64,000 bases of DNA from Phytoseiulus persimilis (Eukaryota > Arthropoda > Arachnida > Mesostigmata > Phytoseiidae), in NCBI GenBank assembly GCA_037576195.1, contig CM075101.1, forward strand, positions 18,662,001-18,726,000. The letters run 5' to 3'. Position numbers and translations under genes: made by a program. A model generated the notes under the pieces. The model did no database searches. It saw nothing but the letters and a program-made list of their open reading frames with translations, and was not told the origin of the DNA. Positions 36,640-47,879 of this stretch are shown here, piece by piece. Position 1 is the first letter of the stretch. Each line of letters begins with the position of its first letter.

Positions 36640-39600
36640 ATGTGGGTCATTCTGGTGGCGAACTTTCCATCTGGATTCACCTGACATCTTCCGTCGGAAC
36701 TGAAGGAAAACCGCTCTTCCCGAAGTTCGAACGCTGGAGCACCTGATCGACTACCGGGTTCTAGAACCCACAGTAAGGGGAGTAGCCTCGCGATCGACGC
36801 CCCCTCCTCATGGAGATGATTAATCGTGATTCGAGACGCGGGCAGGGGACGTTGTGAGGTCGTCCGGCGATCTTTCCTCACATTGCTCTCCCTGTAAATG
36901 TATCGGATCCCTCATCGGCTGAGCCGAAGTGTCGACAGCTCTCACCACAGGTTGGGCGTTCAGACACGATTCGGAAGCGAGAGTTCATGTATGGAGTCGA
37001 TGCGCTTTGCCACCGCCCGGGTAGCCGAGTTTAGTCAGGAGCTGGTGGGCGGCGGCGGCGAGGAGGAGGAGCTGCCGAGAGAAGATAGACAGCTTCCCAT
37101 CGACACTGGATCTCCACCTTCGTGATGCGCGGACGACACAGGTGATGCATAGATGGAATTTATGGATAGTTGAACGCATCTCTTCTCACTCGCATTACGC
37201 TTCGGGGCCCGCATCCATGGCACTCATTCCCAATTGAAATATACACGCCATGATCTGTTTGTGGTGTTCAGAGACCCCTCGTCATCATCCCGCTCGCGTC
37301 ATCATTCTATTAATCTCGGCATTATTAGCGTGTGCAACTCGAAACTCGAAAGGAAAACAACACGACTCGGCAGCCATCCCGCTCCAGGACTTACGTTCCC
37401 CTCGGGCAGGGCCGGCATCGGCGGCGCGAGTGACGACACCGAAGAGCCGACAACATCAGCCGAGTACTCCAAAAGCAACAATGATAGCGCGCGTGCGCTG
37501 TCGTGCGCTCCGAACCCCTTCGGGGCCTGGAGCTCAACGGGCACGCAGGGTTTCGATCGAACAATTAGCCACTGTTTGAAAGGATCGTTCGATGGATGGA
37601 ATCGCACGTGGTGGCCATCATTAATGGCGTCCGCTCGACCAAACCCGAGCTTGGGTAGACAAGGTGCGAACGGAGCCACGCTCCCCAAGTAGGTCGGTCA
37701 TCTGCCCCGAAAAATCGTGATTTTGGCAACGACCCGTGATCAGCTGGCTACATGTCCGCATGAGCGAGCGCTTTGTCTGATCCCTTGTAGACCAGCACGA
37801 CTGTCTCGACTGTTCTGCGGGGAAAGGGTTCGTTGGCTAACAGCATTCGTCGGGTTCCGTGCGCGACATCATTTGCTTAAGCCAACAGAGGACGGAAGCT
37901 GGCCTTTTTTTCTTTCGTACGCAAATACCAAAGCCCCACATACGTGCTGCATATAGACACTCCGCCGTTGTGACTGACATACACGAATACTGATGGCTGG
38001 GCCGTGGAAGGCCGGTCGGCTGAGCGGACAGTCGGTCGGTCGTATGACAGATGGAGTCATCCCTAATTCGAGAATATCGTGTCCCTTTCAATAGGCTAAT
38101 TACCAACTGTCCAGGCTATCCCTTTGAGCACACTGAGCTCGTTGACTGGAGGCCGACTCGATCGTCGTACTACCGCCACATCAGGGCTCATGATCGAAGT
38201 TGGGGAACAACTCCAGTTTGATCCAAATAGCGGGAGAGAGCCAGACCGGGGTTGGTCGAACTGGAACCCTGACGGAACTCCAGGACGGGGCATCGCTGAA
38301 GAACATGGCGGCGATGATCTCCGCAAACCGAAAGTCGGTGAGTAGGTCCTGAGTAGAGAGCCCACGACCAAAAAGCGAAAGTTCACATGCTCTGTTCGAG
38401 GCCATGCCTGAAGTCTCACACCCAAGATCCGCCGAGAACCAACCCCGCCCACAGCTCCCTCGTTTTGCGCCGAGTTCCTCGATCAGCCCACACCGAAACG
38501 GAAGACGGTCAAGCGGCGCCTTGACCCTCGAGAGGCCATTTCCGAGGAAAGCCGCCGTCCGATGCCGCACTCCAGGCGGACGAGCCCGCCAAGCAACGAC
38601 GGTCTTCTCGACCGGACGACTCGCTGACCAACAACCGATATAGAACGCTCACAGGTGTACGGGGTGATGATGACGTGATCAAAGAAACCAACTAAACTGA
38701 AAATAGTCGGTGTCCGCAAATAGATCGAGCGCAGTGCAAATGCTCCTCGCCCTCTCGCCGCTGAAATTCCCTCCAGGAACAGGCCGTGTGAACATAGCCA
38801 CAAACGAGATCATCTTCAAACAGGTGCTCCCGTTTCGGCTCAGGTGAACGCGTGAGCAAGGGTGGCCAAACGAATCGGTCGGAGCGAGGAACGCGGCGCG
38901 TGATTTTTTCCGCGGAGAAACAGCGCGGGCTTCGACATTATCGCCCCCCGAACCGCACAGCTCTCGCTGACTTATAATAGTCGTCCGTGCGCAGCTCACG
39001 GAATCCGGGCTCGAGCGCTAATGAGTCACTCCCTCGATGACCTCATCGAACGAGAGTTGAGCAACAGGAAACGGAGCTCTCGTCGCGAGCACGCCGACGC
39101 GCGAGCAACTCCCGGCGAGACTCCCCAACTGATAGCCGCCCTCCGCTTGTGGCTTCAGCTGAACGTTTTCTCCGATCCGACCAGTTGAGCTTCGCCAGCC
39201 CAGCCTCGCTCAGGTGGGAGCGAAATATGCGGAAGCTTACCCGAGACGGGAGTCAGTCATCCCGCTGTCTAGCTGTCTTCAGCAGACTTCGGCGCGCTCT
39301 TGCGACTGCCGACGTGGCATCAACTAGTGGAGCTGGAACCACTATCGGTGGTCGTAGCGAAGCCACTGTTGCTGCCAGTGGTGGGTGGTCTGTATCAAAT
39401 CACGACCGCGTTTTAACCGGGACAGATCCATCGACGCGGAACAGCTTCTTTTAACTCGTTAGCTGTAAGAATAAGAAGCCAGCGCTGCCTCGACTGCGGG
39501 AAGCCAGCTACTCCTGGAGGATCGGAGAGAGACAAACGGCAAGCCGGGTGCCAGTTCGTACCGCACCCCGTTCGTAGTCGTTTGCTTGTGCCAATCAAAT

Positions 39601-40260
39601 CCAGCGGGATTTAAAGCGGCCTCACAGATCAGCAGCCTGAGCTCCAGCCTTTCGCTGTGTTTGACATTCGTTTTTTTTTTCTCTCATCCGTCTCCTCTTT
39701 TCTCTTTCGTTCTCGCGTTCGGAACCGCCCGACGAGGTTATCCTAGCGCGTGTTCAAGACCACGCCGGCGATCACGATCGGTCCCGTCTCCTCCTCTCCC
39801 CCGCTAGCGACTTCAGCTCAAATCCGTTTCGGAAACCGTCGCTCGGAGAGGAGGAACGGAATTCGAAGAGAAATTCGAGCACTCGACGATCAGGGATCGA
39901 TTGGAAGATTCTGCTCTGAGCACATTCGTCGATCACCCCGCGTTCCCACACCTCTTCAGGAGTCGCAGGAGAACGAGGAGCAGAGCTCGGAGGAGTGGGT
40001 GGTCGGGGACGATTGTCGGATAGACAGAAGCATGTTCGGAGAGCGGGCTTGTGGGTTGAATGGACGAACGAGTGGGGGCGCGACTGCGAAGACTCAGACG
40101 ACAGCAGCGAGCGAATGCTGTCATCTTCGTCGTATCGTAATTGGAGTGAATACTAATTAATGGTTCGTTGAATGAAAAGGGATACACAGCCGCATGAATT
40201 AATAATGGAATCGCTCCTCCGCCTTGTCCGATTCTCGTTGAGAAACGAGCCCGGCGGATC
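36640..40260. other. Stretch without supported genes
   Basis: Open frames up to about 150 codons (37234-37692, plus) overlap opposite-strand frames and show no motif. A T10 tract lies at 39671-39680. Short GTCG/GGTC iterations occur near 38030. Confidence 0.4.
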
Positions 40261-40600
40261 ACTACCTGCTTTCCCGCTCCCCGCCCGCCTGGACGGCTGA
40301 CTGTTATCTGTCGACGACAAAACCGAGCTGAAATAATTGTGCGCGAGTTACGCGGACGACTGCCTCTTCCCAATGCTCCTCGAGGACGGCGGGCCGGGGA
40401 CCGTCCGCGGGGACCGGGGCCAATCAGGGAGGAACATGCCCAATCTAAGAAGAGAGCGGGGGAGGCCGAGGGCAGAGCCGGGCTGTGGGCAGCCCGGCTC
40501 GTTCTGTCCACAAGTTTGTCCCGACACCGGGTGTGAGGGGGAACCGCTGTTGGACAAACCACTGCCGGTCGCCGCAGCGCAGGTTTGAGGAAATTCATCG
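40260..40600. promoter_or_regulatory. GC-rich island with CCAAT box, GC box and hairpin
   Basis: This GC-rich patch contains an optimal NF-Y site, CCAATCAG, at 40420-40427, and an Sp-type GC box CCCCGCCC near 40277. A perfect 10-bp inverted repeat lies at 40475-40500 (GAGCCGGGCT, 6-base loop, AGCCCGGCTC). The sequence around 40390-40420 repeats GGGACCG-like words. These are features of a TATA-less promoter or CpG-island-like element, and the layout resembles the island at 2880-3270. Direction cannot be set. The longest open frame of the window (284 codons, minus, 39933-40787) runs across it, but its Arg/Ser/Pro-rich composition follows from the GC content, so I do not call it a gene. Confidence 0.4.
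40475..40500. repeat. Perfect 10-bp GC-rich inverted repeat
   Basis: GAGCCGGGCT (40475-40484) and AGCCCGGCTC (40491-40500) are exact reverse complements with a 6-base spacer. It lies in the GC-rich island about 50 bases from the CCAATCAG box. It could form a stable hairpin in RNA or serve as a dimeric protein site. Confidence 0.85.
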
Positions 40601-40906
40601 AGGAGCGAAGAGAGGGCGAGCGGGATCGGGGATCGTACAAACAAGGAGTCGGGACTTTCTGCCGGAGACGAAATTGCAAAGTCGTGGCGAAAACGCAAGG
40701 TGTTCGTAGGAGGAGTGGAGCTCGCAGCCGGGGTGGAGGCGTCAGCGGTCCCTCGCCGCTTTGAACTCCTGAATGCGATGCGGCCAACTTTCTGAAACGA
40801 GAGTCAAACGCTCGAAGTTTTGCATATCAAAGAACGACTGCATGGCGCAACGCTTCACCAAGGATACCAGCGAGGACTACGTTTTCTCACTGGCCCATTT
40901 TCACAA

Positions 40907-40921
40907 CTCTCTCTCTCTCTC
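40907..40921. repeat. (CT)n microsatellite
   Basis: Fifteen bases of perfect CT repeat. Confidence 0.85.
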
Positions 40922-41089
40922 GGAGGTCTGGAGGAATTTCTTTGGTCTCTGCGGACTTTTTCTCCAAATAACTTTTTCCCGCTAAGTGTGTGACTGGGTT
41001 CGTTCCCGATAGCAGCAGGTGGATTCAGAAAACAGGAGCGCGATTCGGAAGCGTCCCTCGCGGCAGACTCCGGCGGTTCCGACGCGGGG

Positions 41090-41584
41090 TCAGAACCCTC
41101 CGTAGAACGAGCTCTGAAACAACCAGCGCTCCTCTTTCCTTTCCCCCATTTGATGCACGGACCCCCACATCTCTAGGAACAAATCTTCGCGATTAGAGCT
41201 GAGGCAACATGAGTTGACGAAGTAATCACTGGAACGAGTTCTCGGTGGTAACACAGCAATCAAGTCGGAAGCCTCCGTTCTTTCAACTCTCATCTCCCGT
41301 CGGTCTGATGCTCCGCAGAAGGTTATGATTGATATCCTCACGGCGTTATCTCCCCCGACGGATGGTCGTTTTCGCGGAGCTGACCGGCTCTCTCCGTCTT
41401 GCAAGATAACCCGATGCAACCCAACGTGTACGATGAAACGTGGACTCGAAAAGGAACTAATTAGTGAGCCATTCAAAGTGTTGTCTCTGGAAGCAAAGGT
41501 CGACTTTTGCGGTGCCGTGAGCTCAGGACGGGAGGGAGCCTTGGTTGCGAACGTGGGCGAATCAATGATTTCTCGCACCAGCAT
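41090..41584 (-). CDS. Weak candidate coding frame, unknown protein (164 codons)
   Basis: I do not recognise this protein. The minus-strand frame is open for 164 codons with balanced composition, including hydrophobic runs (FIVHVGLHRVIL) and acidic and aromatic residues near its end. The plus strand also has protein-like frames over the same bases (41325-41732, and a Leu/Glu/Asp-rich frame ending at 41835). The correct strand, if any, cannot be chosen. No initiator context, splice site or domain decides it. Chance frames are the likeliest explanation. Confidence 0.12.
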   Translation of the reverse strand: MLVREIIDSPTFATKAPSRPELTAPQKSTFASRDNTLNGSLISSFSSPRFIVHVGLHRVILQDGESRSAPRKRPSVGGDNAVRISIITFCGASDRREMRVERTEASDLIAVLPPRTRSSDYFVNSCCLSSNREDLFLEMWGSVHQMGERKEERWLFQSSFYGGF

Positions 41585-42948
41585 GCAAACCGACAGAAAT
41601 CCCGGAAATAAGGACGAGAGCGGTGCAGCAGATTCTCGGAAGGCACATCAAGCACTTGAAAGCCGCCGCGACCGCTGGATCAGGGGTCAGCAAACTTTCG
41701 GGCCCGTGGGCTCGCGGCCTCTTAGTCGATGAAGCCAATGAGCTCCTCCTCTTGGAGGCCGACGCCACTCTTGAAGTCGTGATGGACCTCAAGGGATCCC
41801 CGAGGACCACTTCGAGAACTTCCACCCCAGTGTGATGGTGCATGATCCAATGTATGGAAGATATCGACGTATGGAACGCAAACACTAAACTCCCTACTTA
41901 GGAACTGGAGTTTGACTCTGTAGAGTTGCACGCGACGGTCACTCAATATTCCTCATGTACAGTCAGACACGTCGATCCTGGATCAGAGTCTAAATAGGTC
42001 TATGAATCGCGCTGTCGCCCGTAAAAATCTGACTAGCTTATTCAGCTGACCTCACTGCCTTTAATTCTCGCAGCGACCATGACCAGTGGGCACCGCCACC
42101 ATGACTGATAGTCGCTGTGACCATTGCCAATAGTAGAATCGAGACGCTTGGAATCAGGGCTCAACTGAGTGCCCCCACAATCCGTCAGCCCCGAGAAGAG
42201 CATGATGACTATTCTCTCACCAGGGCAAACTTGGGAACGAGCGCCCAAGAAATGAATCGGAGAGCACAGAGAGTGAATCTCTTGCAACGCTCTCCGAATC
42301 GGGAAGCAGCGCAGACCCAGGTTATCCTGTTTGCTCAGGCCGTGGCGGGGCCAATGCCCGCTCTCCGCTACGACACCCGAGTGCGGTCGCCACCGGCGTG
42401 GGATCTCGTGTACAAGATATAGATATCTTACAGTATACATCATGCGCATTTCACAGCTCATGATACACCCTAGATCGTTCCAACGCTCCAGCATAGAACT
42501 AATGGGCAGGCACTTGCTGCGGCACATTCATGCGGAGCTAGATGAGCGAAATCGCCAGCTCGCCTGTCATTGAATGCGCTCCGCCGTCCACGACATGACA
42601 TCGACACAGGATGTGACGAGGAAGTTGTCATCGACAACGAGCTCAAGAGGGCCACTTCAACTGGCAGACGTTCCGGTCAGCCCATCCTCTTCCCGATAGA
42701 TAGAGTTACACCTCGTCTGTATGGGCATCTTGTGTTTCTTCCGGCGCTTATATCTATTTGTCACTCTCTCTCGGTGGATCCGTTCTTCCTCACAGATATG
42801 TTCGGATCCCTGCGTCCGTCTGCTTGCGTAACTGTCTGCCTTCTCCGAGTAGGATTCGCTATCGTTGCGGACTATTCATGGCCAACAGCAACAGCAGCGG
42901 CGACCGCGGGAGCGAGTCGAGTCCCCAGCTGCTGAAGGAGTTGCTTTC

Positions 42949-43220
42949 ATTTATCTATCTATCTGTCTATCTATCTATTAATGTTCATTTAGGCATTCTT
43001 ATACTACCTTCTTCTTCTTCTAGGGAAGGCACTCGCAGCGGGAGCCGCATATTGCATATTTTTGATGATTATTACAACGGCTTCGCCGCCGCCGCCGCTG
43101 CCACCGCCACCATCATCATGAGGATTTTCATTAACTCTTCCTCTCTCTCGTATCCTGTGCCCCCACCGCTGCTTCTGTTGGAGCCGCTGCTTCTTTTTCG
43201 TTGGTCTCCCCCCCCCCCCC
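42949..43220. repeat. Dense cluster of simple repeats
   Basis: In about 270 bases there are: (TATC)n at 42951-42978 with one interruption, (CTT)n at 43010-43020, (GCC)n at 43084-43110 running into CAT units, short CT/CTT iterations, and a C13 homopolymer at 43208-43220. A plus-strand frame of 204 codons passes through (42758-43372) and would encode poly-Ala, Leu and Pro runs, as expected from the repeats. Confidence 0.9.
43208..43220. repeat. Homopolymer C13
   Basis: Thirteen consecutive C residues at the right edge of the simple-repeat cluster. Confidence 0.9.
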
Positions 43221-45903
43221 GCGCCATCCCGCCGTTCAACGCCAAGCCCGACCGTCTCCCTCCTTTTCCAAGTTTGCCAACTAAGCCCAAAACCATCGCA
43301 GAAACGGAACTTGAATGCAGCATCATCCGGTCATACTTCCTTCCCCGGGACGGACACCTCTCACCGCAATGATGATGGCGAAGTGAAGGCAATGATGATC
43401 AAGCAGGCCAGATGCGACAAAGAGGCCCAAGAAATTCCGAAAACGATGACGATGATGAGGATGAAAAGGTGAAAGTGCCGGCATGGAGTGGGCAGACCAA
43501 CGTCCGCGTCGACTCGGGGAACATGGCGATGAATACGGTGGACCTGAGACAGAAAAGCACGAGTGCTACAAGACGAGAACGGAGGGTATTTCACGTGCGA
43601 GCAAGTTCGCGCAATATTACGTCGTAGATCCCCGGTTGAACGGAATACGCTATGCAAATCCGGTTCTGTTCCTGCGAGCGCATCTGTCGGTCGGTCGTGA
43701 ATGAACGCCCAAGGCCCCAAAAGTCCTTGAGAACTCTCATATGTAACGTGTGAGGTGACTTTCATCGCGCATTCATAACGTCATAACACTCACGGCGACT
43801 TTATGCATCTATCAGTCTCGCCTTTCGTCATTCGAAACTCATCCTGAAATTCCGGTGCCTTTCGTTGAAACCGTCCGAAATCGTATCTGCGCTGACTGCT
43901 CTTCCGTGCGCTGCGCTAGCCCTCAGAGAATCTATTTCAGCCAATACTAGAGTTCATCACTCTTCGAAGCAGAACAGAAACAGGGAAAGCGGAGTGACAA
44001 TTCCTCGATCTTAGTCGACGCTTCGGAGTTTGCCGGGGGACGCCGTTCGCCGATTCGGCGACCAGCACCCGCAGGACAGCCGCATGGATTGCTCGGACCG
44101 TCCCGAAAACGACCACAAGCCTTGCCTCAGCCTTTTCGAGGGCGCAAGTGAAATTTGGTCCCTTAATTATCGAGCGTCAGTTGATGAAGGAGAATCTTAT
44201 GAATGTGGGGTCAACCTCTCGCCGGTGCAACATTCTTGGCCACCACTCGGTCCCTTCTGAGTGCGCGATGTTCTTTGTTCTCTGGCGCGCACTCACCCCA
44301 CCGCGGATCCCATCTCCTTGGTACTTTACCATGGACACATTGCTGATGGCGGTGAGCTGGCTCTCGCCGCAATGCCTCAATTGAATTGTTTGAGGCAGAC
44401 TTTCCCAGTAAGTTCAGTGAGTCGCTGATTGTCACAATCGTGGCAGAGAAGTTATGCGCAATGTATAGACTGGCTACCAATGCCCATCAGCCCGAGATCA
44501 AAACAGCCCGAATCGTTGCTGTAACTCCCGTGGACTGACCGACACGGGCCAGCAGTTCAAGCTGATGGCAGAATAGCATCGCTCATCTACTCGCTGCCCA
44601 CCTTTGGAAGAACGACCATGAAAAAAATCGGCAGAGGTTCGGCACGAATTCCGGAGAGGAGTCTGCATTAGGTTCTCCAGAGAGAAGGGCTCACTCGGAT
44701 TCCAGGGGGAAGTTGGGTTTGGAACGTTGAGGTCCAAGGTGACTCAAGCGAGTTCCTCGTATATCCGATCATTGGTGTGGGAGACTGCCGCGCAGACAGC
44801 TCAGAAATCCGCGGGTTCTTGACGTGAGGGGCTCAACAGCCTGGTGAATTCCATAGCTCCATGAACGCGACTTCCATAGATAAAAAAAAAAAGAAGGTCC
44901 ATATGGGTTACGCCGAGTCTTCAGCATTATAGGGGCGGCGGCGGCACTATTGCGGGACGGATTGGTAGACATTAACTACCCGCGACCCTCCTCTATAACA
45001 GTTATCAGTGGAAGCAGCAGTCCCAGCCAGTAAAGAATCGGGAGGGAGAACGAGGGGAAGGGAGGCTGCAGCGGTGGAGCTGCGATTTTTTGCTAGCTGG
45101 GCATGCGAAAACTAGCAACAACAGCACGAGTACAGTGACGCGGTGGGGACGGAGAGGTACACGGATGGGAGTCTTCTTTTCGGTCGGCTGAACGATGGAG
45201 TCGTAGCGTATCGTTATTTGTTATCGGCCAAGCACACACAGTCTGCTCGTCATCCGGGGCTGTCTCTGAGTCGCATCACTTGTATTCAACACTGCGATGA
45301 GGACAACTAATTGCCGGAGCCGTTCGCGATTGCTCGATCTGATAGTTTAGCATTTCCCCGCGACCCCCCTGACTGTCGATCCGCGTGTCGCATTTCCTCG
45401 AGACGTTCAGCAAACGATGGGGCATAAGTGCGATCCGACCCTTCTTCGTCGTTGCGCAATCTACACGGTCGCGCTTTCGACTTGTTTCCAGGGTCCCTAA
45501 CCGTTCCGTCCTGGTCGCCTCATTGTATGTTTCGTGACCGAGCGGAGGTACCGTTGACGAGATATCCGCGGGAAATAGCTTGAGACTCGTAAAGCAATTA
45601 AGCCCGCTAGACAGCAATCCACCCCGCTACCGAGGGCGGCTATTTCTCCGAATCAGTGCTGTGGCCACCGGCGTTACAAAGGCAGTCGGAAAGCGAGTCA
45701 CAACGGCGATCATCTCCAACTTTGCCTGCCACTCATACCTCGTCCTGTTCCTGTCGTGCTCGTAGAGAACGAATATGAACGAATGACCGAAGGGGAGGTG
45801 TCTCTCCTTAGAAGCTAATACGCACCAGCAGCCGTGAAACATGGAAGCCGCGACGAGCTGGGGGTAACGAACAGCGGAAAGTTGAACGTGGGGGAGGTGG
45901 AGC

Positions 45904-45914
45904 GGGGGGGGGGG
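45904..45914. repeat. Homopolymer G11
   Basis: Eleven consecutive G residues following GGTGGAGC. Confidence 0.9.
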
Positions 45915-46984
45915 ACAACGAACGAAAACCAGGTTTGGGGCAAAGAACAGAGGGTAGCCTGCAGCCGAATTCTTCGCAGAGCTCTCCACTGTGGACGACT
46001 GCGACATTAGCATGTTTAAATTGCCCGCCATAAATTGCGTCTGCTAAGGCTAAATCTCTGATTTATGATCTGACCAACTTTAAACTGGTGTTCCGTCGCG
46101 ACTGCCGCTGCTACAGTTTCCTCTTATTCCTTCGGCCCCCTAATTTTCCTTTCCTATTGGTTCCCTCTGAGCCTTCGCACTTCTGCATGGCCGTCATCCG
46201 CTCATGGTGCTTGTCGTGGCAGAAATTTCGCTGCTCAGACGTGGTTGGTCTAGCCTCGTGAGTCAGGAATCAACCGGCGAGGCGGATCCTTACGGCGAGT
46301 GTTTTTTCCGGCTTAGGTCCCTGCTCCCTGCGAGAGCACGAGCGTCATTTGAGGCTGTGCTGTTTAACAAAAGGATTTCGGCTGAACGTATTGCTGCCTC
46401 AACGTATCTCTCTGTTCGTTTGGGCGACGTCTCCCTGACTCTTTACGAACTCGACTCCGTCCTACGACGTCGTGCGGGCAGCCCCGCGACCGGATCCGGC
46501 GGCAAACTGATGTTGGGCCTATTCAGGAGCCAGATACGAATCACACAAATCTTCTTAGTGGGATAAAAGGCCCTCTGTAGCAGTGTCCATACAAAAACCA
46601 TACACTCGTTCCTGCACAGGCTGGCTCCATTTCATTTTCGGTATCCTTCGGTTCATCTGTCCGTTTCTTCCTCTCTGCGGGCTTCTAAATCCGTCTATTT
46701 CGTGCGGCGTGTCTCTGCTTTTATCATCCATCGCGTTCGCCACGGAAAATTCCGGGGGCAAGCATATGCTTTGAATGAGATTCGGGCTTGTGAAAAACAG
46801 GGCGGTCGAGATTCTCCGGAGGGGAGGGATCGTTGTCCCGCGCTCCCCGAAAATACGCGGCTGCTCTGAGCTCCTGATGTTGGGACCGGACGCGTTGAGC
46901 ATAGACCATATCAGCGCAGATCATAAATGTTCTTGCCCATGCCACACCTACAGTTGCGTCTCCATCGCTGTGTGAGCGAGTGTA

Positions 46985-46997
46985 TGTGTGTGTGTGT
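46985..46997. repeat. (TG)n microsatellite
   Basis: Six TG units. Confidence 0.8.
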
Positions 46998-47574
46998 ATC
47001 TGAGCGCGACGAACTCCTTCTCCATGTAAATCTCACAGATGTATGGCCATACACCCCGCCCCGAGCCGCGCGTTGCCCTCTTCAGGAAGAAAAAAAACCT
47101 TTATGACCCGGCGCAGCAGTTTTACTGCACTTTGAATATACATTCATCCCAGTAGCTGAGCGAACGGTGTGAAGAAGCACAATCCCGTCACTTACAATCT
47201 GATGGGGACTTTCTCTTTCCCGTTCCAGGCTCGTTTTTCCTTCTGCTCTATCTCTTACAGAGTCACATTAGCACATCGCTACTGTTCCTCCAACTGCTTC
47301 GGCCAACGCCTTCATGGCTATCAGTAGAGCAATACCGCCATTTCCGCAGCATCATTAGCTGGGGAGTGAATGTTTGAGATGAACCGATCACGTTTTCGAG
47401 CACATGAGGCCGGCCAACCTTGGAGCGAGGAGGTGCGAGAGATTAGCGTTCACCTGACTTGCGGCAGAGGGAAGGCCCTCATCACAGAGAGAGAAAGAGA
47501 GAGACAACGGGAGGAAGAGGGAGAAACACGTCACCCTTTCGGTCATCGCGTGATGTTCCGAAACTTTTCACCCT

Positions 47575-47871
47575 TTGAAGGATGTCATCCATGAGGACTG
47601 GGAGACTTCGATCATTGTATCGGACCGCAGGAGAGACGAATACGTCGGTCGGAATGACGACGGTGTTCTTCTGAAGTGGAACATGTTCCCAGACAGAATC
47701 GCGCTCGGTCGAAGAGACTTTACCAGTGGCGACTGCATTCAGGCCCTGGGAGCACGAAAAATTTGCCGTGAGCTCCGGCTCGTAGTGCCGCGAAAAAGAG
47801 CTCCGACGAAGCTCGCCACCGCAAGTGAGAGCCGAGGAATAGGAGCGACCGGAGCATTGTTCGCACTATGA
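47575..47871 (+). CDS. Weak candidate coding frame, unknown protein (98 aa)
   Basis: I do not recognise this protein. The frame opens at ATG 47575 and runs 98 codons with an even mix of acidic, basic and hydrophobic residues and few Ser/Pro runs. No frame of comparable length lies opposite. There is no signal peptide, membrane segment or known motif, and a chance frame of this length is expected many times in a window of this size. Confidence 0.12.
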   Translation: MKDVIHEDWETSIIVSDRRRDEYVGRNDDGVLLKWNMFPDRIALGRRDFTSGDCIQALGARKICRELRLVVPRKRAPTKLATASESRGIGATGALFAL

Positions 47872-47879
47872 CGCGAGCA

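Larger units (their letters stand above)
43225..47560. other. Stretch without supported genes
   Basis: It contains an A11 tract at 44882-44892, G11 at 45904-45914 and (TG)n at 46985-46997. Open frames are at most about 130 codons and show no motif. Confidence 0.4.

Noticed and set aside
40349..40360. YADD tetrapeptide, as in reverse transcriptases
   Set aside because: A stop codon lies four codons upstream and no other reverse-transcriptase block is present. It lies in the GC-rich island.
39933..40787. Longest open frame in the window (284 codons, minus strand)
   Set aside because: Composition is dominated by Arg, Ser, Pro, Leu and Ala, as expected from the GC-rich island it crosses. No domain or splice support.
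47305..47331. NAFMAISRA, similar to the Sox HMG-box start NAFMVWSR
   Set aside because: Neither the upstream RPM context nor the downstream HMG-box residues match, and the frame stops shortly after.
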